Made by a program: the position numbers and the translations under genes. The notes beneath the pieces are model-generated. The model searched no databases, was not told where the DNA came from, and was given only the letters and a program-made list of their open reading frames with translations. A stretch of 64,000 nucleotides of DNA from Zhihengliuella sp. ISTPL4 (GTDB lineage: Bacteria; Actinomycetota; Actinomycetes; Actinomycetales; Microbacteriaceae): contig NZ_CP025422.1 in NCBI RefSeq assembly GCF_002848265.1, positions 1,518,727 through 1,582,726 of the forward strand, written 5' to 3'. Below are positions 35,929 to 44,592 of the stretch, in pieces. Position 1 is the first letter of the stretch. Each line of letters opens with the position of its first letter.

Positions 35929-36135
35929 ATGTCGCTACCGACCACCATCGCCGCGGCCGAGGGCGGCGAACCCCTCGCCGAGCTCCACCGCCTGGCGGCG
36001 TTGCGCAAGGAGCTCGCGCGCGCCGAAGAGGCCCAGGTCCGTCGCGCCCGCACGAGCGGCTACTCGTGGCAGGCGATCGCGAGCGCCCTCGGCGTCACCA
36101 AGCAGGCGGCACATCGACGCTTCGGTCGCACCTGA
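35929..36135 (+). CDS. Very small helix-turn-helix protein
   Basis: A 68-residue protein: a helical N-terminal half (LAELHRLAALRKELARAEEAQ) and a C-terminal HTH, ARTSGYSWQAIASALGVTKQ-AAHRRFG. I recognise this as the tiny HTH type common in actinobacteria, often encoded before a Clp-N-domain gene; here an ABC exporter follows 76 nt later instead. AAGGAGG lies 5 nt before ATG 35929. The double operator over its own promoter implies autoregulation, and probably control of the divergent vapC remnant as well. Confidence 0.8.
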   Translation: MSLPTTIAAAEGGEPLAELHRLAALRKELARAEEAQVRRARTSGYSWQAIASALGVTKQAAHRRFGRT

Positions 36136-36211
36136 GCCCATACAGCCGCCCCATAGGAAATGACCGCGCCCCGAGTACGGTCGAAGTATCATCTCCAGAT
36201 CGAGGTCCCCC

Positions 36212-38098
36212 ATGTCCCGCACGGCGACAGCACGCCGACGCGGACGGGGCGCACCGGCCGACGGGCCGCGCGCCACCTTCCGCCAGCTCCTCCCCTTCCT
36301 CTTCGAGCACAAGCGCACCCTCGTCGTCGTCGCCGTCCTCAGCGTGTTCGGCGCCGCGACCTCGCTCGTGCAGCCCCTCCTCGTCGGCCAGGTCATCGAA
36401 GCCGTGCAATCCGACGGCACGATCGGTGTGCTCGTGTGGCTGCTCGTCGGCTTCGTGATCGTGTCGTCGATCATCTCCGGCTTCCAGCACTATCTGCTGC
36501 AGCGCACCGGCACCGCGGTCGTCTACTCCAGCCGCCGCAAGCTCATCGCCCGCATCCTGCATCTGCCGACGTCCGAGTTCGACGCACGGCGCACCGGCGA
36601 CCTCGTCTCGCGCGTCGGGACCGACACGACGCTCCTCTATGCCGTCCTCACGCAGGGGCTCGCCGACGCCGTCGGCAACGTCGTGCTCTTCGCGGGTGCT
36701 CTGATCGCGATGCTGCTCATCGACCCCGTGCTGCTGCTGCTCATCGTCGTGGTGATCGGCGTCTCGGTCGTGGTCGTCGTCGCCCTCAGCGGCCGGATCC
36801 GAACGGCGTCCACCGCCCAGCAGGAGAAGGTCGGCGAGCTGGCCTCGGGCGTCGAGCGGGCCGTCGGCTCCATCCGCACCATCCGGGCCTCCGGCGCGAC
36901 CGAGCGGGAGACCGCGGCGGTGACGGAGCGGGCCTCCGAGGCGTACGGCATCGGCGTGCGGATCGCGAAGATCTCCTCGCTCGTGGTGCCGGTCGCCGGC
37001 ATCGCCCTCCAGCTCTCCCTGCTCGTCGTGCTCGGCGTGGGCGGCTTCCGCGTCGCCGCCGGAGCCATCTCGATCGCGGCCCTCATCTCATTCGTAATGT
37101 TCCTCTTCCTGCTGGTGATGCCGCTCGCCTCGACGTTCGGGGCCATCACCTCGGTCAACCAGGCCCTCGGCGCGCTCGGCCGCATCCAGGAGGTCCTCGA
37201 CCTGCCCACCGAGACCCAGGACGACGCGGCCACCGCCGCGGCCCTCCCCCGCGACGAGGAGCCCGGTGCGGACGCCCCGGTCCTGGAGTTCCGCGACGTG
37301 CGGTTCCGCTACCCGGAGAACGTCGTCGCGGCCCGTCGCGCCGCCGCGAGGGAGGCCCACACCCTGCTCGCGGACGCGCACCTGGAGCAGGCCGAGGCCG
37401 CCCCCGACCCCCAGGACCACGAGGTGCTGCGGGGGGTGTCCTTCGCGGTCCCCCGGGGAGCACGCGTGGCGCTGGTCGGTCCGAGCGGGGCGGGGAAGAG
37501 CACCATCCTCTCCCTCATCGAGCGCTTCTACGACCCCACGGGCGGCTCCATCCGGTTGAAGGGGCACGACACCCGCACCTACGCGCGGGACGAGCTCCGC
37601 GCCCACTTCGGCTACGTCGAGCAGGACGCCCCGACTCTTGCCGGCACCCTCGCCGAGAACCTGCGTCTCGCCTCTCCCGACGCCTCCGACGCGGACTGCG
37701 AGCGCGTGCTCCGCGCCGTGAACCTCGGCGACGTGCTGGAGCGGAACCCCGTCGGGGTCGACGCTCCGGTCGGCGAGGACGGCGTGATGCTCTCCGGCGG
37801 CGAACGGCAGCGGCTCGCGATCGCCCGGGCACTCCTCACGGACGCCCCGATCCTGCTGCTGGACGAGTCGACCTCGTCGCTCGACGGCGTGAACGAACAG
37901 CGCATGCGCGAGGCCATCGACGCGGTCGCCACCGACCGCACGCTCGTCGTGATCGCGCACCGTCTGTCCACCGTCGTCGACAGCGACCTCATCGTGGTGC
38001 TGCAGGACGGCGTGGTCGTCGGACAGGGCACGCACGCCGAGCTCGTGGAGTCGACCCCGCTCTATCGCGACCTCGCCCGCCACCAGCTCCTCGCCTAA
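36212..38098 (+). CDS. ABC exporter, fused membrane and ATPase domains (MsbA/LmrA-like half-transporter)
   Basis: A 628-residue half-transporter that should work as a dimer. Six transmembrane helices occupy 30-330 with the coupling-helix region RTGDLVSRVGTDTTLLYAVL. The ATPase domain has Walker A VGPSGAGKSTIL, the Q-loop EQDAPTLAGTLAENL, signature MLSGGERQRLAIARALL, Walker B ILLLDESTSSLD and the H-loop IAHRLST. Unusually, about 30 residues rich in Ala/Glu/His (AARRAAAREAHTLLADAHLE) interrupt the first beta-sheet between FRDVRFRYPE and EVLRGVSF, just after the A-loop Tyr. GAGG lies 7 nt before ATG. Substrate unknown. Confidence 0.92.
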   Translation: MSRTATARRRGRGAPADGPRATFRQLLPFLFEHKRTLVVVAVLSVFGAATSLVQPLLVGQVIEAVQSDGTIGVLVWLLVGFVIVSSIISGFQHYLLQRTGTAVVYSSRRKLIARILHLPTSEFDARRTGDLVSRVGTDTTLLYAVLTQGLADAVGNVVLFAGALIAMLLIDPVLLLLIVVVIGVSVVVVVALSGRIRTASTAQQEKVGELASGVERAVGSIRTIRASGATERETAAVTERASEAYGIGVRIAKISSLVVPVAGIALQLSLLVVLGVGGFRVAAGAISIAALISFVMFLFLLVMPLASTFGAITSVNQALGALGRIQEVLDLPTETQDDAATAAALPRDEEPGADAPVLEFRDVRFRYPENVVAARRAAAREAHTLLADAHLEQAEAAPDPQDHEVLRGVSFAVPRGARVALVGPSGAGKSTILSLIERFYDPTGGSIRLKGHDTRTYARDELRAHFGYVEQDAPTLAGTLAENLRLASPDASDADCERVLRAVNLGDVLERNPVGVDAPVGEDGVMLSGGERQRLAIARALLTDAPILLLDESTSSLDGVNEQRMREAIDAVATDRTLVVIAHRLSTVVDSDLIVVLQDGVVVGQGTHAELVESTPLYRDLARHQLLA

Positions 38099-38100
38099 CT

Positions 38101-38212
38101 CCCCCCACCCCCTGTCCACCGTCGAGACCCCGCGTTTCCGTCGAGACCCCGCCTTCCGCACGTACGCGGGGCGGGGTCTCGGCGCGAAACCGGGGTCTTG
38201 GCGGGGTGGGTG
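38101..38212. repeat. Four-word intergenic palindrome, copy D (GAGACCCCG type)
   Basis: Left: GTCGAGACCCCGCGTTTCC and GTCGAGACCCCGCCTTCCGC. Right: GCGGGGCGGGGTCTCGGC and GCGAAACCGGGGTCTTGGC. Outer flanks are CCCACCCCC and GGGGTGGGTG. It uses the same two-plus-two inverted word layout as copies A-C, with a different word. It lies between the converging ABC exporter and pckG. Confidence 0.7.
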
Positions 38213-38215
38213 CCA

Positions 38216-38325
38216 CGAAGGCGGGGCGTCGGAGACCACTCAGCCATGGGTTCGTCTCTGATGCCCCGCCTTCGCGGGTATGACTCGGCCGGAGGCCGAG
38301 GGTGCCGGCTCCCCCGAACCGGCAC
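38216..38325. terminator. Three further hairpins before the pckG end
   Basis: A 21-nt arm pair with two mismatches (38216-38236 against 38254-38274, beginning CGAAGGCGGGGC and ending GCCCCGCCTTCG). Then CTCGGCC-GGA-GGCCGAG (38284-38300). Then GTGCCGG-N10-CCGGCAC (38302-38325). The last two lie 12-53 nt past the pckG stop and are its likely terminator; with copy D they fill the 238-nt gap completely. Confidence 0.65.
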
Positions 38326-38336
38326 CGGTCTGGGGG

Positions 38337-40199
38337 CTACGCCTTCGCGAGGCGGTAGCGCAGCGACGCGAGCTCGGTGCGCAGAGCCGCGGGGACGCGG
38401 TCGCCGAACGTGTCGTAGAACTCCTCGGTGAGGTCAGCCTCGGCCTTCCACGCCTCGGGGTCGACCGAGAAGAGCTCGTCGAGGTCTTCCGCGGGGATGT
38501 CGAGCCCGTCGAGGTTCAGGTCCTCCACGCGCGGCAGACGTCCGATGGGGCTGTCCACGGCCGGCACGTCACCGGCCACGCGGCGGATGATCCAGTCGAC
38601 GACGCGGGAGTTGTCGCCGAACCCGGGCCAGAGGAACCGGCCGTCGTCACCGCGGCGGAACCAGTTCACCTGGAAGATGCGCGGTGCCCGATCGAAGCGC
38701 AGGCCGCGACCGACCTTCAGCCAGTGACCGAAGTAGTCGGCCATGTTGTAGCCGCAGAACGGCAACATCGCGAAGGGGTCGCGGCGCAGCTCGCCGACCG
38801 TGCCCTCAGCCGCCGCCGTGCGCTCGGAGGAGATGTTCGAACCGAGGAACACGCCGTGCGTCCAGTCGGTGGCCTCGACCACGAGGGGCACGTTGCTCGC
38901 GCGGCGGCCGCCGAAGAGGATGACGTCGAGCGGCACGGCCTCCTCCCAGTCCTCGGAGATCTGCGGGCACTGGGCCGCCGACACCGTGAAACGGGAGTTG
39001 GGGTGCGCCGCGGGACGACCGGAGTCGGGCGTCCAGTCGTTGCCCTCCCAGTCGATGAGGTTCGCGGGCGCCTCGTCGGTCAGGCCCTCCCACCACACGT
39101 CGCCGTCGGGGCGGAGCGCGACGTTGGTGAAGATCGTGTTGCCCCACAGCGTCTCGACGGCGGTGACGTTGGTCGATTCTCCGGTGCCGGGCGCGACGCC
39201 GAAGAAGCCGGCCTCGGGGTTGATCGCCCAGAGTCGTCCGTCCTCGCCGGGGCGGATCCAGGCGATGTCGTCGCCGAGGGTCTCGACCTTCCAGCCGGGG
39301 ATCGTCGGTCGGAGCATCGCGAGGTTCGTCTTGCCGCAGGCCGACGGGAACGCGGCGGCGACGTGGTACGCCTTGCCCTGCGGGTCGATCACCCGGATGA
39401 GGAGCATGTGCTCGGCGAGCCAGCCCTCGTCCCGGGCGATCACCGACGCGATGCGCAGCGCGAAGCACTTCTTCGCCAGGATCGCGTTGCCGCCGTAGCC
39501 CGAGCCGTACGAGTAGACCTCGAGCGTCTCCGGGAAGTGCACGATGTACTTGTCGTCGTTGCAGGGCCACTCGACGTCCGGCTCGCCCGCCTCCAGCGGA
39601 GCGCCGACGGAGTGCACGGTCTTGACCCAGGGCGCGCCCTCGGCGATCTGGCGGGTGACCTCGTCACCCACGCGGGTCATGATGCCGATCGACGCGACGG
39701 CGTAGGCGCTGTCGGTGATCTGCACGCCGATGTGCGACAGGGGGCCGCCGACGCGACCCATCGAGAAGGGCACGACGTACATCGTGCGGCCGCGCATCGA
39801 GCCCGCGAAGATCTCGTCCATCTTCGCGTGCATCTCTTGCGGGTCGGCCCAGTTGTTGGTGGGCCCGGCGTCCTCCTCCCGCTCCGAGGCGATGAAGGTG
39901 CGGGCCTCCGTGCGGGCGACGTCGCTGGGGTGCGAACGCGCCAGGTAGGAGCCGGGGCGCCACTCGGGGTTCAGCTTGATGAGCTTGCCCTCGTCGACGA
40001 GTCCGCGCAGCAGCCAGTCGTTCTCGGCGCGCGAGCCGTCCACCCAGTGCACGGCGTCCGGCTGCGTGAGCGCACGGATCTCATCGACCCAGGCGACGAG
40101 CTCCGCCATCGCGGGGGTGTCGTAGGAGGGGGCGGTGCCGAACGTGCGCGTCGGGGCGACAGGGGACGTGCGAGGGGTGAGGACTTCGGCCATGGCCAT
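38337..40199 (-). CDS. pckG: Phosphoenolpyruvate carboxykinase (GTP)
   Basis: A 620-residue gluconeogenic enzyme, oxaloacetate + GTP to PEP + CO2 + GDP. GTP-type signatures: the P-loop [20 protein letters not shown] (in part: [12 protein letters not shown]), metal-binding [44 protein letters not shown] and [17 protein letters not shown] 40199 has AAGGAG 6 nt upstream. It is divergent from the RamB-like regulator, which governs acetate and gluconeogenic genes in Corynebacterium; an inverted repeat lies between the two starts. Confidence 0.97.
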   Translation of the reverse strand: MAMAEVLTPRTSPVAPTRTFGTAPSYDTPAMAELVAWVDEIRALTQPDAVHWVDGSRAENDWLLRGLVDEGKLIKLNPEWRPGSYLARSHPSDVARTEARTFIASEREEDAGPTNNWADPQEMHAKMDEIFAGSMRGRTMYVVPFSMGRVGGPLSHIGVQITDSAYAVASIGIMTRVGDEVTRQIAEGAPWVKTVHSVGAPLEAGEPDVEWPCNDDKYIVHFPETLEVYSYGSGYGGNAILAKKCFALRIASVIARDEGWLAEHMLLIRVIDPQGKAYHVAAAFPSACGKTNLAMLRPTIPGWKVETLGDDIAWIRPGEDGRLWAINPEAGFFGVAPGTGESTNVTAVETLWGNTIFTNVALRPDGDVWWEGLTDEAPANLIDWEGNDWTPDSGRPAAHPNSRFTVSAAQCPQISEDWEEAVPLDVILFGGRRASNVPLVVEATDWTHGVFLGSNISSERTAAAEGTVGELRRDPFAMLPFCGYNMADYFGHWLKVGRGLRFDRAPRIFQVNWFRRGDDGRFLWPGFGDNSRVVDWIIRRVAGDVPAVDSPIGRLPRVEDLNLDGLDIPAEDLDELFSVDPEAWKAEADLTEEFYDTFGDRVPAALRTELASLRYRLAKA

Positions 40200-40270
40200 G
40201 ACTGCTCCTTCGAAGTGTGGGGCGTTGCTTCCATCTTCTTCGCCCTTGACGCGGACTTTCGGCCAAATCG

Positions 40271-40297
40271 AGCGATAAGAATCGCGGTTCTTTCGCT
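40271..40297. promoter_or_regulatory. Inverted repeat between pckG and the RamB-like gene
   Basis: AGCGATAAGAA, 6 nt, TTCTTTCGCT: arms pair over 10 bp with a single bulged T. The right arm runs into the -10 box TAGACT of the regulator gene. A natural operator for autoregulation and for control of pckG. Confidence 0.6.
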
Positions 40298-40302
40298 AGA
40301 CT
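40297..40302 (+). promoter_or_regulatory. Leaderless -10 of the RamB-like gene
   Basis: TAGACT, then CAAACT, then ATG 40309. Confidence 0.65.
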
Positions 40303-40308
40303 CAAACT

Positions 40309-41751
40309 ATGGCGTCCTCCGGCATCCACCTCACGACCCTCGGCCACCGCATCCGGCACCGCCGCCTGGAGAAGGGCTACACGCTCGATGAGCTGGGGGC
40401 CCTCGTCGGGGTCGCCGGCTCCCAGCTCAGCCTTATCGAGAACGGCAAGCGCGAGCCCAAGCTGTCCCTCCTCCAGGCGATCGCGCAGGCCACCGGCACG
40501 GAGGTGACCGACCTCATCTCCGGCGAGCCGCCGAACCGGCGCGCGGCTTTGGAGATCGAGCTGGAGCGGGCGCAGGAGAGTCCGGTGTTCCGTCAGCTCG
40601 GCGTCTCCCCCGTGCGCGTCACGAAGGGCATGAGCGACGAGACCATCGAGTCCATCCTCGGCCTCCACCGCGAGCTGCAGCGCCGCGAGCGCGAGGCCAT
40701 CGCCACTCCGGAAGAGGCTCGCCGTGCCAACACCGAGCTGCGCCTGCGCATGCGGGCGCAGAACAACTACCTCCCCGACATCGAGAAGCTCGCGGAGAAG
40801 CAGCTCAAGTCCGCGGGCCATTCGCAGGGCGCCCTCACCCACCGCACCGTGAGCATCATGGCCGAGAAGCTCGGCTTCGAGCTCATCTACGTCAACGACC
40901 TGCCGCACTCGACGCGCTCGGTCACCGACCTGGAGAACGGCCGCATCTACCTGCCTCCGGCGTCCATCCCCGGTGGACACGGCCTGCGGTCGATGGCGCT
41001 GCAGGCGATGGCGCACCGTCTGCTCGGGCACACACCCCCGACCGATTACGCCGACTTCCTGCAGCAGCGCCTGGAGATCAACTACTTCGCCGCGTGCTGC
41101 CTGATGCCGGAGACCGCCGCGGTGGCCTTCCTGCAGCAGGCGAAGAAGGACCGCAACCTCGCCGTGGAGGACTTCCGCGACGGGTTCGGCGTGACACACG
41201 AGGCCGCCGGCATGCGCATGACCAACCTGCTCACGCAGCACCTCGGGATGTCGCTGCACTTCCTGCGCGTCGACTCGACCGGAGCCATCACCCGTGTCTA
41301 CGAGAACGACGACCTTCCCCTGCCGATGGACGTCACCGGAGCCGTGGAAGGGCAGCGGGTGTGCCGGAAGTTCCAGGCCCGATCCGCCTTCACGGAGCAG
41401 AACCGCACCGTCGAGCACCACCAGTACACGGACACGCCCTCCGGCACGTTCTGGTGCTCCACGCAGACAGGGTCGTCGAGCGAGGGCGAGTTCTCCGTCA
41501 CGGTCGGCGTGCCGTTCGACGACGCCCGGTGGTGGCGGGGGCGGGAGACGAACGACAGAGCCGTGTCGACCTGCCCCGACGAGGCGTGCTGTCGCCGTCC
41601 GTCGCCGGAGCTCACGGAGCGCTGGAAGGGCCGGGCATGGCCGAGCGCCCGCGTGCACACCCACATGTTCTCGCCGCTCCCCCGCGGCATGTTCCCCGGT
41701 GTGGACGACAACGAGGTCTACAACTTCCTCGGCCGTCACGCGAGTGAGTGA
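40309..41751 (+). CDS. RamB-like XRE-family regulator with IrrE-like (ImmA/IrrE) domain
   Basis: A 480-residue regulator. Residues 8-70 form an XRE HTH (LGHRIRHRRLEKGYTLDELGALVGVAGSQLSLIENGKREPKLSLLQ, in part: LVGVAGSQLSLIENGKREP). Residues 180-310 resemble the IrrE/ImmA peptidase fold, but the zinc HExxH is altered: ALQAMAHRLLGH at 230-241 lacks the Glu, so peptidase activity is doubtful. The C-terminal 150 residues match the DUF2083 region of RamB/short-chain acyl regulators, with FWCSTQ and CPDEACCRRP Cys clusters. It is divergent from pckG and close to gapB, as suits a regulator of acetate/gluconeogenic carbon flow. It may act on genes elsewhere too. Confidence 0.87.
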   Translation: MASSGIHLTTLGHRIRHRRLEKGYTLDELGALVGVAGSQLSLIENGKREPKLSLLQAIAQATGTEVTDLISGEPPNRRAALEIELERAQESPVFRQLGVSPVRVTKGMSDETIESILGLHRELQRREREAIATPEEARRANTELRLRMRAQNNYLPDIEKLAEKQLKSAGHSQGALTHRTVSIMAEKLGFELIYVNDLPHSTRSVTDLENGRIYLPPASIPGGHGLRSMALQAMAHRLLGHTPPTDYADFLQQRLEINYFAACCLMPETAAVAFLQQAKKDRNLAVEDFRDGFGVTHEAAGMRMTNLLTQHLGMSLHFLRVDSTGAITRVYENDDLPLPMDVTGAVEGQRVCRKFQARSAFTEQNRTVEHHQYTDTPSGTFWCSTQTGSSSEGEFSVTVGVPFDDARWWRGRETNDRAVSTCPDEACCRRPSPELTERWKGRAWPSARVHTHMFSPLPRGMFPGVDDNEVYNFLGRHASE

Positions 41752-41754
41752 CGT

Positions 41755-41833
41755 CGACCCACCCCCTTGCGTGCGCCCCGGCCCCTTGCGAACGACCGGA
41801 GGGGGCCGGGAGGCGCGGAAAGGGGTGGGTCGG
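41755..41833. repeat. Four-word intergenic palindrome, copy B
   Basis: Left words CGACCCACCCCCTTGCG (41755-41771) and CCCCGGCCCCTTGCG (41776-41790); right words AGGGGGCCGGG and GCGGAAAGGGGTGGGTCGG. Outer and inner words pair with their own kind, giving a long stem. It sits between two converging genes, so it can terminate both. Confidence 0.75.
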
Positions 41834-41840
41834 CGATCGG

Positions 41841-42884
41841 TCAGGCGAGGAACGCGGCGAAGCGGGCGAGCGCGGCGGCGACGGCGGTGGGATCCTCGGG
41901 TGCAGTGAAGAGGTCCGGAGGGGTGGTGTGCGCGGCGGCGGCATGCGTCCAGCAGCCGATCACGCGGCCGTTCTCCACCACGGTCGCCCGGACCATCCCG
42001 TTCTTCCCCGGGCCGACGGCTGCGAGATGCTCCGGGTCGCAGACGATGGTGCGGTCCGCGTAGGAGATGTAGTACTCGTCGAAGGCTCCGAGGGCGAAGA
42101 CGGACGGCCGGCCCGCCGCGCGCCGAGGTGGGGTGCGCCCGACGAAGACCCCGTCCTCGACCTCGGTCACCCTGCTCGCCGCGCGCTCCGCCGCCTCCCT
42201 GGACCGCCCGAGCGTCAGCCCGGACCACCACGCGAAGTCCGCGACCCCGGCGGGGCCGTGCCCCTCGATGTAGCGGACGAACAGCTCGGCCAGCGGGTCC
42301 TCCGGGTGGGCGTGGTCGCGGATGTGATCCGCCGCGAGCACGAACCGTTGCTCCCTCGTGATGCCGTCCCGCGGCACGACCGGCCCCTGCACGAGCACGC
42401 CGGAGACCGTCATCGCGAACAGCAGGTGGATGCCGCGCTGACCCGAGGGGTCGATGCCGATGCCCTGGAGCACCGCGAAGATCTCGTTACGAGTGAGGCC
42501 GCCGTCACGGAGCCGCGGCGTGAGCTCCCGGACGACCGCGTCGATCATGTCGTCGTCGATGCCGAGCTGCCGCTGTCGAGAGGCCGCCTGCTGCTGCTGT
42601 CGTGCGGCGGTGACCTCCAGCACCCAGCCGAGATCGCGCGCGGGGATCGTGTGCAACGTCCCCCGCATGGTCCAAGCCCGGACGAGGTCTCCACGGTCGA
42701 ACGCGGCATCGACGTCGCGGAGGTGCACCTCGCCCTTCGTCCGAAGGGCCAGCGCCCAGCGTCCGGCCGTGAAGTCCTGACTCTGCACCGCCAGCAGCCG
42801 CGCCGCTGCCCCCGCGGCGTCTGCCGCCGGCGCCGTCAGCCCCTGGAACCGCAGCCGCTCCTCCCGCCGCCGTGAGGTCTTCAT
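41841..42884 (-). CDS. AlkZ/YcaQ-like winged-helix protein (HTH_42 family)
   Basis: A 347-residue protein of the winged-helix family that includes the interstrand-crosslink glycosylases AlkZ and YcaQ. The QxQ catalytic motif of the family appears as LLAVQSQDFTAGRWAL near residue 35; TMRGTLHTIPARDLGWVL, FAWWSGLTLGRSREA and ALGAFDEYYISYADR are further family blocks. It may unhook alkylated bases or self-resist a DNA-damaging metabolite; no biosynthetic genes are nearby. Several ATGs crowd the start (42896, 42893, 42884); I use 42884 because of GAGGGG before it, with low certainty. Confidence 0.8.
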   Translation of the reverse strand: MKTSRRREERLRFQGLTAPAADAAGAAARLLAVQSQDFTAGRWALALRTKGEVHLRDVDAAFDRGDLVRAWTMRGTLHTIPARDLGWVLEVTAARQQQQAASRQRQLGIDDDMIDAVVRELTPRLRDGGLTRNEIFAVLQGIGIDPSGQRGIHLLFAMTVSGVLVQGPVVPRDGITREQRFVLAADHIRDHAHPEDPLAELFVRYIEGHGPAGVADFAWWSGLTLGRSREAAERAASRVTEVEDGVFVGRTPPRRAAGRPSVFALGAFDEYYISYADRTIVCDPEHLAAVGPGKNGMVRATVVENGRVIGCWTHAAAAHTTPPDLFTAPEDPTAVAAALARFAAFLA

Positions 42885-42900
42885 GCCCCTCATCATGCCG

Positions 42901-42979
42901 CGACCCACCCCCTTTCGCGCGTCCCGGCCCGTTGCGTGCGGACGCAAGGGGCCGGGACGAGCGAAAAGGGGTGGGTCGG
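42901..42979. repeat. Four-word intergenic palindrome, copy C
   Basis: CGACCCACCCCCTTTCGCG and TCCCGGCCCGTTGCG on the left; CGCAAGGGGCCGGGA and AGCGAAAAGGGGTGGGTCGG on the right. Arms of about 37 nt pair with only a few mismatches. It follows the gapB stop by 6 nt (in the direction of transcription) and could terminate it. Confidence 0.75.
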
Positions 42980-42985
42980 CGGGGG

Positions 42986-44428
42986 TCAGAGGGTGACTTC
43001 GCGGCGGGCGGGGAGGACGACGGGGTGCGAACCCGCCATGGTCTCCAGAACCCGGATGACCTGGCAGGAGTAGCCGAACTCGTTGTCGTACCAGACGTAG
43101 AGGATCAGGGTGTCCTCGTCGGCGATCGTGGCAAGCCCGTCGACGATGCCGGCGCGGTGCGAGCCGACGAAGTCCGTCGAGACCACCTCCGGACTCTCCA
43201 CGTAGTCGATCTGCTGACGGAGCTTCGAGTGCAGCGAGACCCGCCGCAGGTAGTCGTTGACCTGGTCCTTGGTGGCGGGGCGCTCCAGCGTGAGGTGCAG
43301 CACCGCGAGCGAGACGTCGGGCGTGGGGACGCGGATCGCGCTGCCCGTGAGCTTGCCCTCCAGCTGCGGCAGGGCCTTGGCCACGGCCTTCGCCGCCCCC
43401 GTCTCGGTGATGACCATGTTCAGCACGGCGGAGCGGCCGCGGCGGTCGCCCTTGTGGAAGTTGTCGATGAGGTTCTGGTCGTTCGTGAACGAGTGCACGG
43501 TCTCGACGTGCCCCTTGACGACGCCGTAGGCCTCGTCGATCGCGGCGAGCACCGGGGTGATGGCGTTGGTCGTGCACGACGCCGCGGAGACGATGCGGTC
43601 CTCGTCGGTGATCGTGTCGTCGTTGATGCCCTGCACGATGTTCTTCAGCGGGCCCTTGCCGGGGGCGGTCAGCAGCACGCGGGCGACGCCCTTCGCGCGG
43701 AGGTGCTGGGAGAGTCCGGCCTCGTCACGCCAGCGGCCGGTGTTGTCGACGACGATCGCGTCGTCGATGCCGTAGGCGGTGTAGTCGACGGCGGCCGGGT
43801 CGTCGGAGTAGATGACCTGGATGCGCGTGCCGTTGGCGATGATCTGCTCGGCATCCTCGTCCACCGTGACCGAGCCCGCGAAGCGGCCGTGCACCGAGTC
43901 GCGCAGCAGCAGCGACGCGCGCTTGACGAGGTCGTTCTCGGAGCCGCGGCGCACGACGATGGCGCGGAGCCGGAGCCCGCTCCCGCCGCCGGTGTGCGCG
44001 ATGAGGATGCGGGCCAGCAGGCGGCCGATGCGCCCGAAGCCGTAGAGCACGACGTCGGTCGGCGATGCCGGGACCGCGCCGACGGCCGGGGCCAGGGTCT
44101 CGGCCAGGTACTCCTCGAGCGGGCGGCCGCTCTCCGCGTGCCCTTCCACGAGGCGGGCCACGTCGATCGACGACGCGCCGGGGGCCAGGGCGTGGATGCC
44201 TTCGAGCACCGCCAGGCTGTCCTCGACCGCCAGGCGCTCGTGTCCGAGCTGGGCCACGCGCTCGTGCACCTCGACGACGCCGGTGGCCGAGAGGCCGAGC
44301 AGGCGATGACCGTGCAACGAGGTGACCACGTCGCGCTCGCGCTTGAGAGCCCCGATGAGCGGGATCATCCGCTCCGCCAGCTCTTCGCTCGCCGTCCATT
44401 CGTCGCGGTGTGCCGCGGAATCGTTCAT
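42986..44428 (-). CDS. gapB: Glyceraldehyde-3-phosphate dehydrogenase, long GapB type
   Basis: A 480-residue GAPDH with about 130 extra N-terminal residues before the Rossmann fold (VVLYGFGRIGRLLARIL). The catalytic Cys is in SAASCTTNAITPVL, and ILYVWYDNEFGYSCQVIRV is near the C-terminus. The length and N-terminal extension match the Corynebacterium GapB class, which favours the gluconeogenic direction and can use NADP; cofactor use here is inferred. ATG 44428 is the first Met in the extension. Closeness to pckG and the RamB-like gene supports a gluconeogenic role. Confidence 0.92.
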   Translation of the reverse strand: MNDSAAHRDEWTASEELAERMIPLIGALKRERDVVTSLHGHRLLGLSATGVVEVHERVAQLGHERLAVEDSLAVLEGIHALAPGASSIDVARLVEGHAESGRPLEEYLAETLAPAVGAVPASPTDVVLYGFGRIGRLLARILIAHTGGGSGLRLRAIVVRRGSENDLVKRASLLLRDSVHGRFAGSVTVDEDAEQIIANGTRIQVIYSDDPAAVDYTAYGIDDAIVVDNTGRWRDEAGLSQHLRAKGVARVLLTAPGKGPLKNIVQGINDDTITDEDRIVSAASCTTNAITPVLAAIDEAYGVVKGHVETVHSFTNDQNLIDNFHKGDRRGRSAVLNMVITETGAAKAVAKALPQLEGKLTGSAIRVPTPDVSLAVLHLTLERPATKDQVNDYLRRVSLHSKLRQQIDYVESPEVVSTDFVGSHRAGIVDGLATIADEDTLILYVWYDNEFGYSCQVIRVLETMAGSHPVVLPARREVTL

Positions 44429-44575
44429 CTGCGTCCTTGCATGTGTGAGCGCGCGCCGAGGTCGCCGGCGCGCGCGAGGTTGCCGGGGTGTTCGGGGGAT
44501 GACTCCAGGGTACAAGCCGCGGAACCGCGCGCCGAATCGGTCGGCGCGGGACATCCCGAGTGCGCGAGTTTTACG

Positions 44576-44589
44576 TCTACACTGGTGGA
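44576..44589. promoter_or_regulatory. Cluster operator S1
   Basis: TCTACACTGGTGGA, ending 3 nt before ATG 44593 of the amidohydrolase and containing the likely -10 TACACT. It shares the TCTAC-N4-GTRGA pattern with sites at 47022, 53701 and 54970. Confidence 0.65.
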
Positions 44590-44592
44590 ATA

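Noticed and set aside
26922..42979. A CRISPR array made of the CCCACCCC/GGCCCC repeats
   Set aside because: Copies are far apart, palindromic and not interleaved with regular spacers; no cas genes are present.
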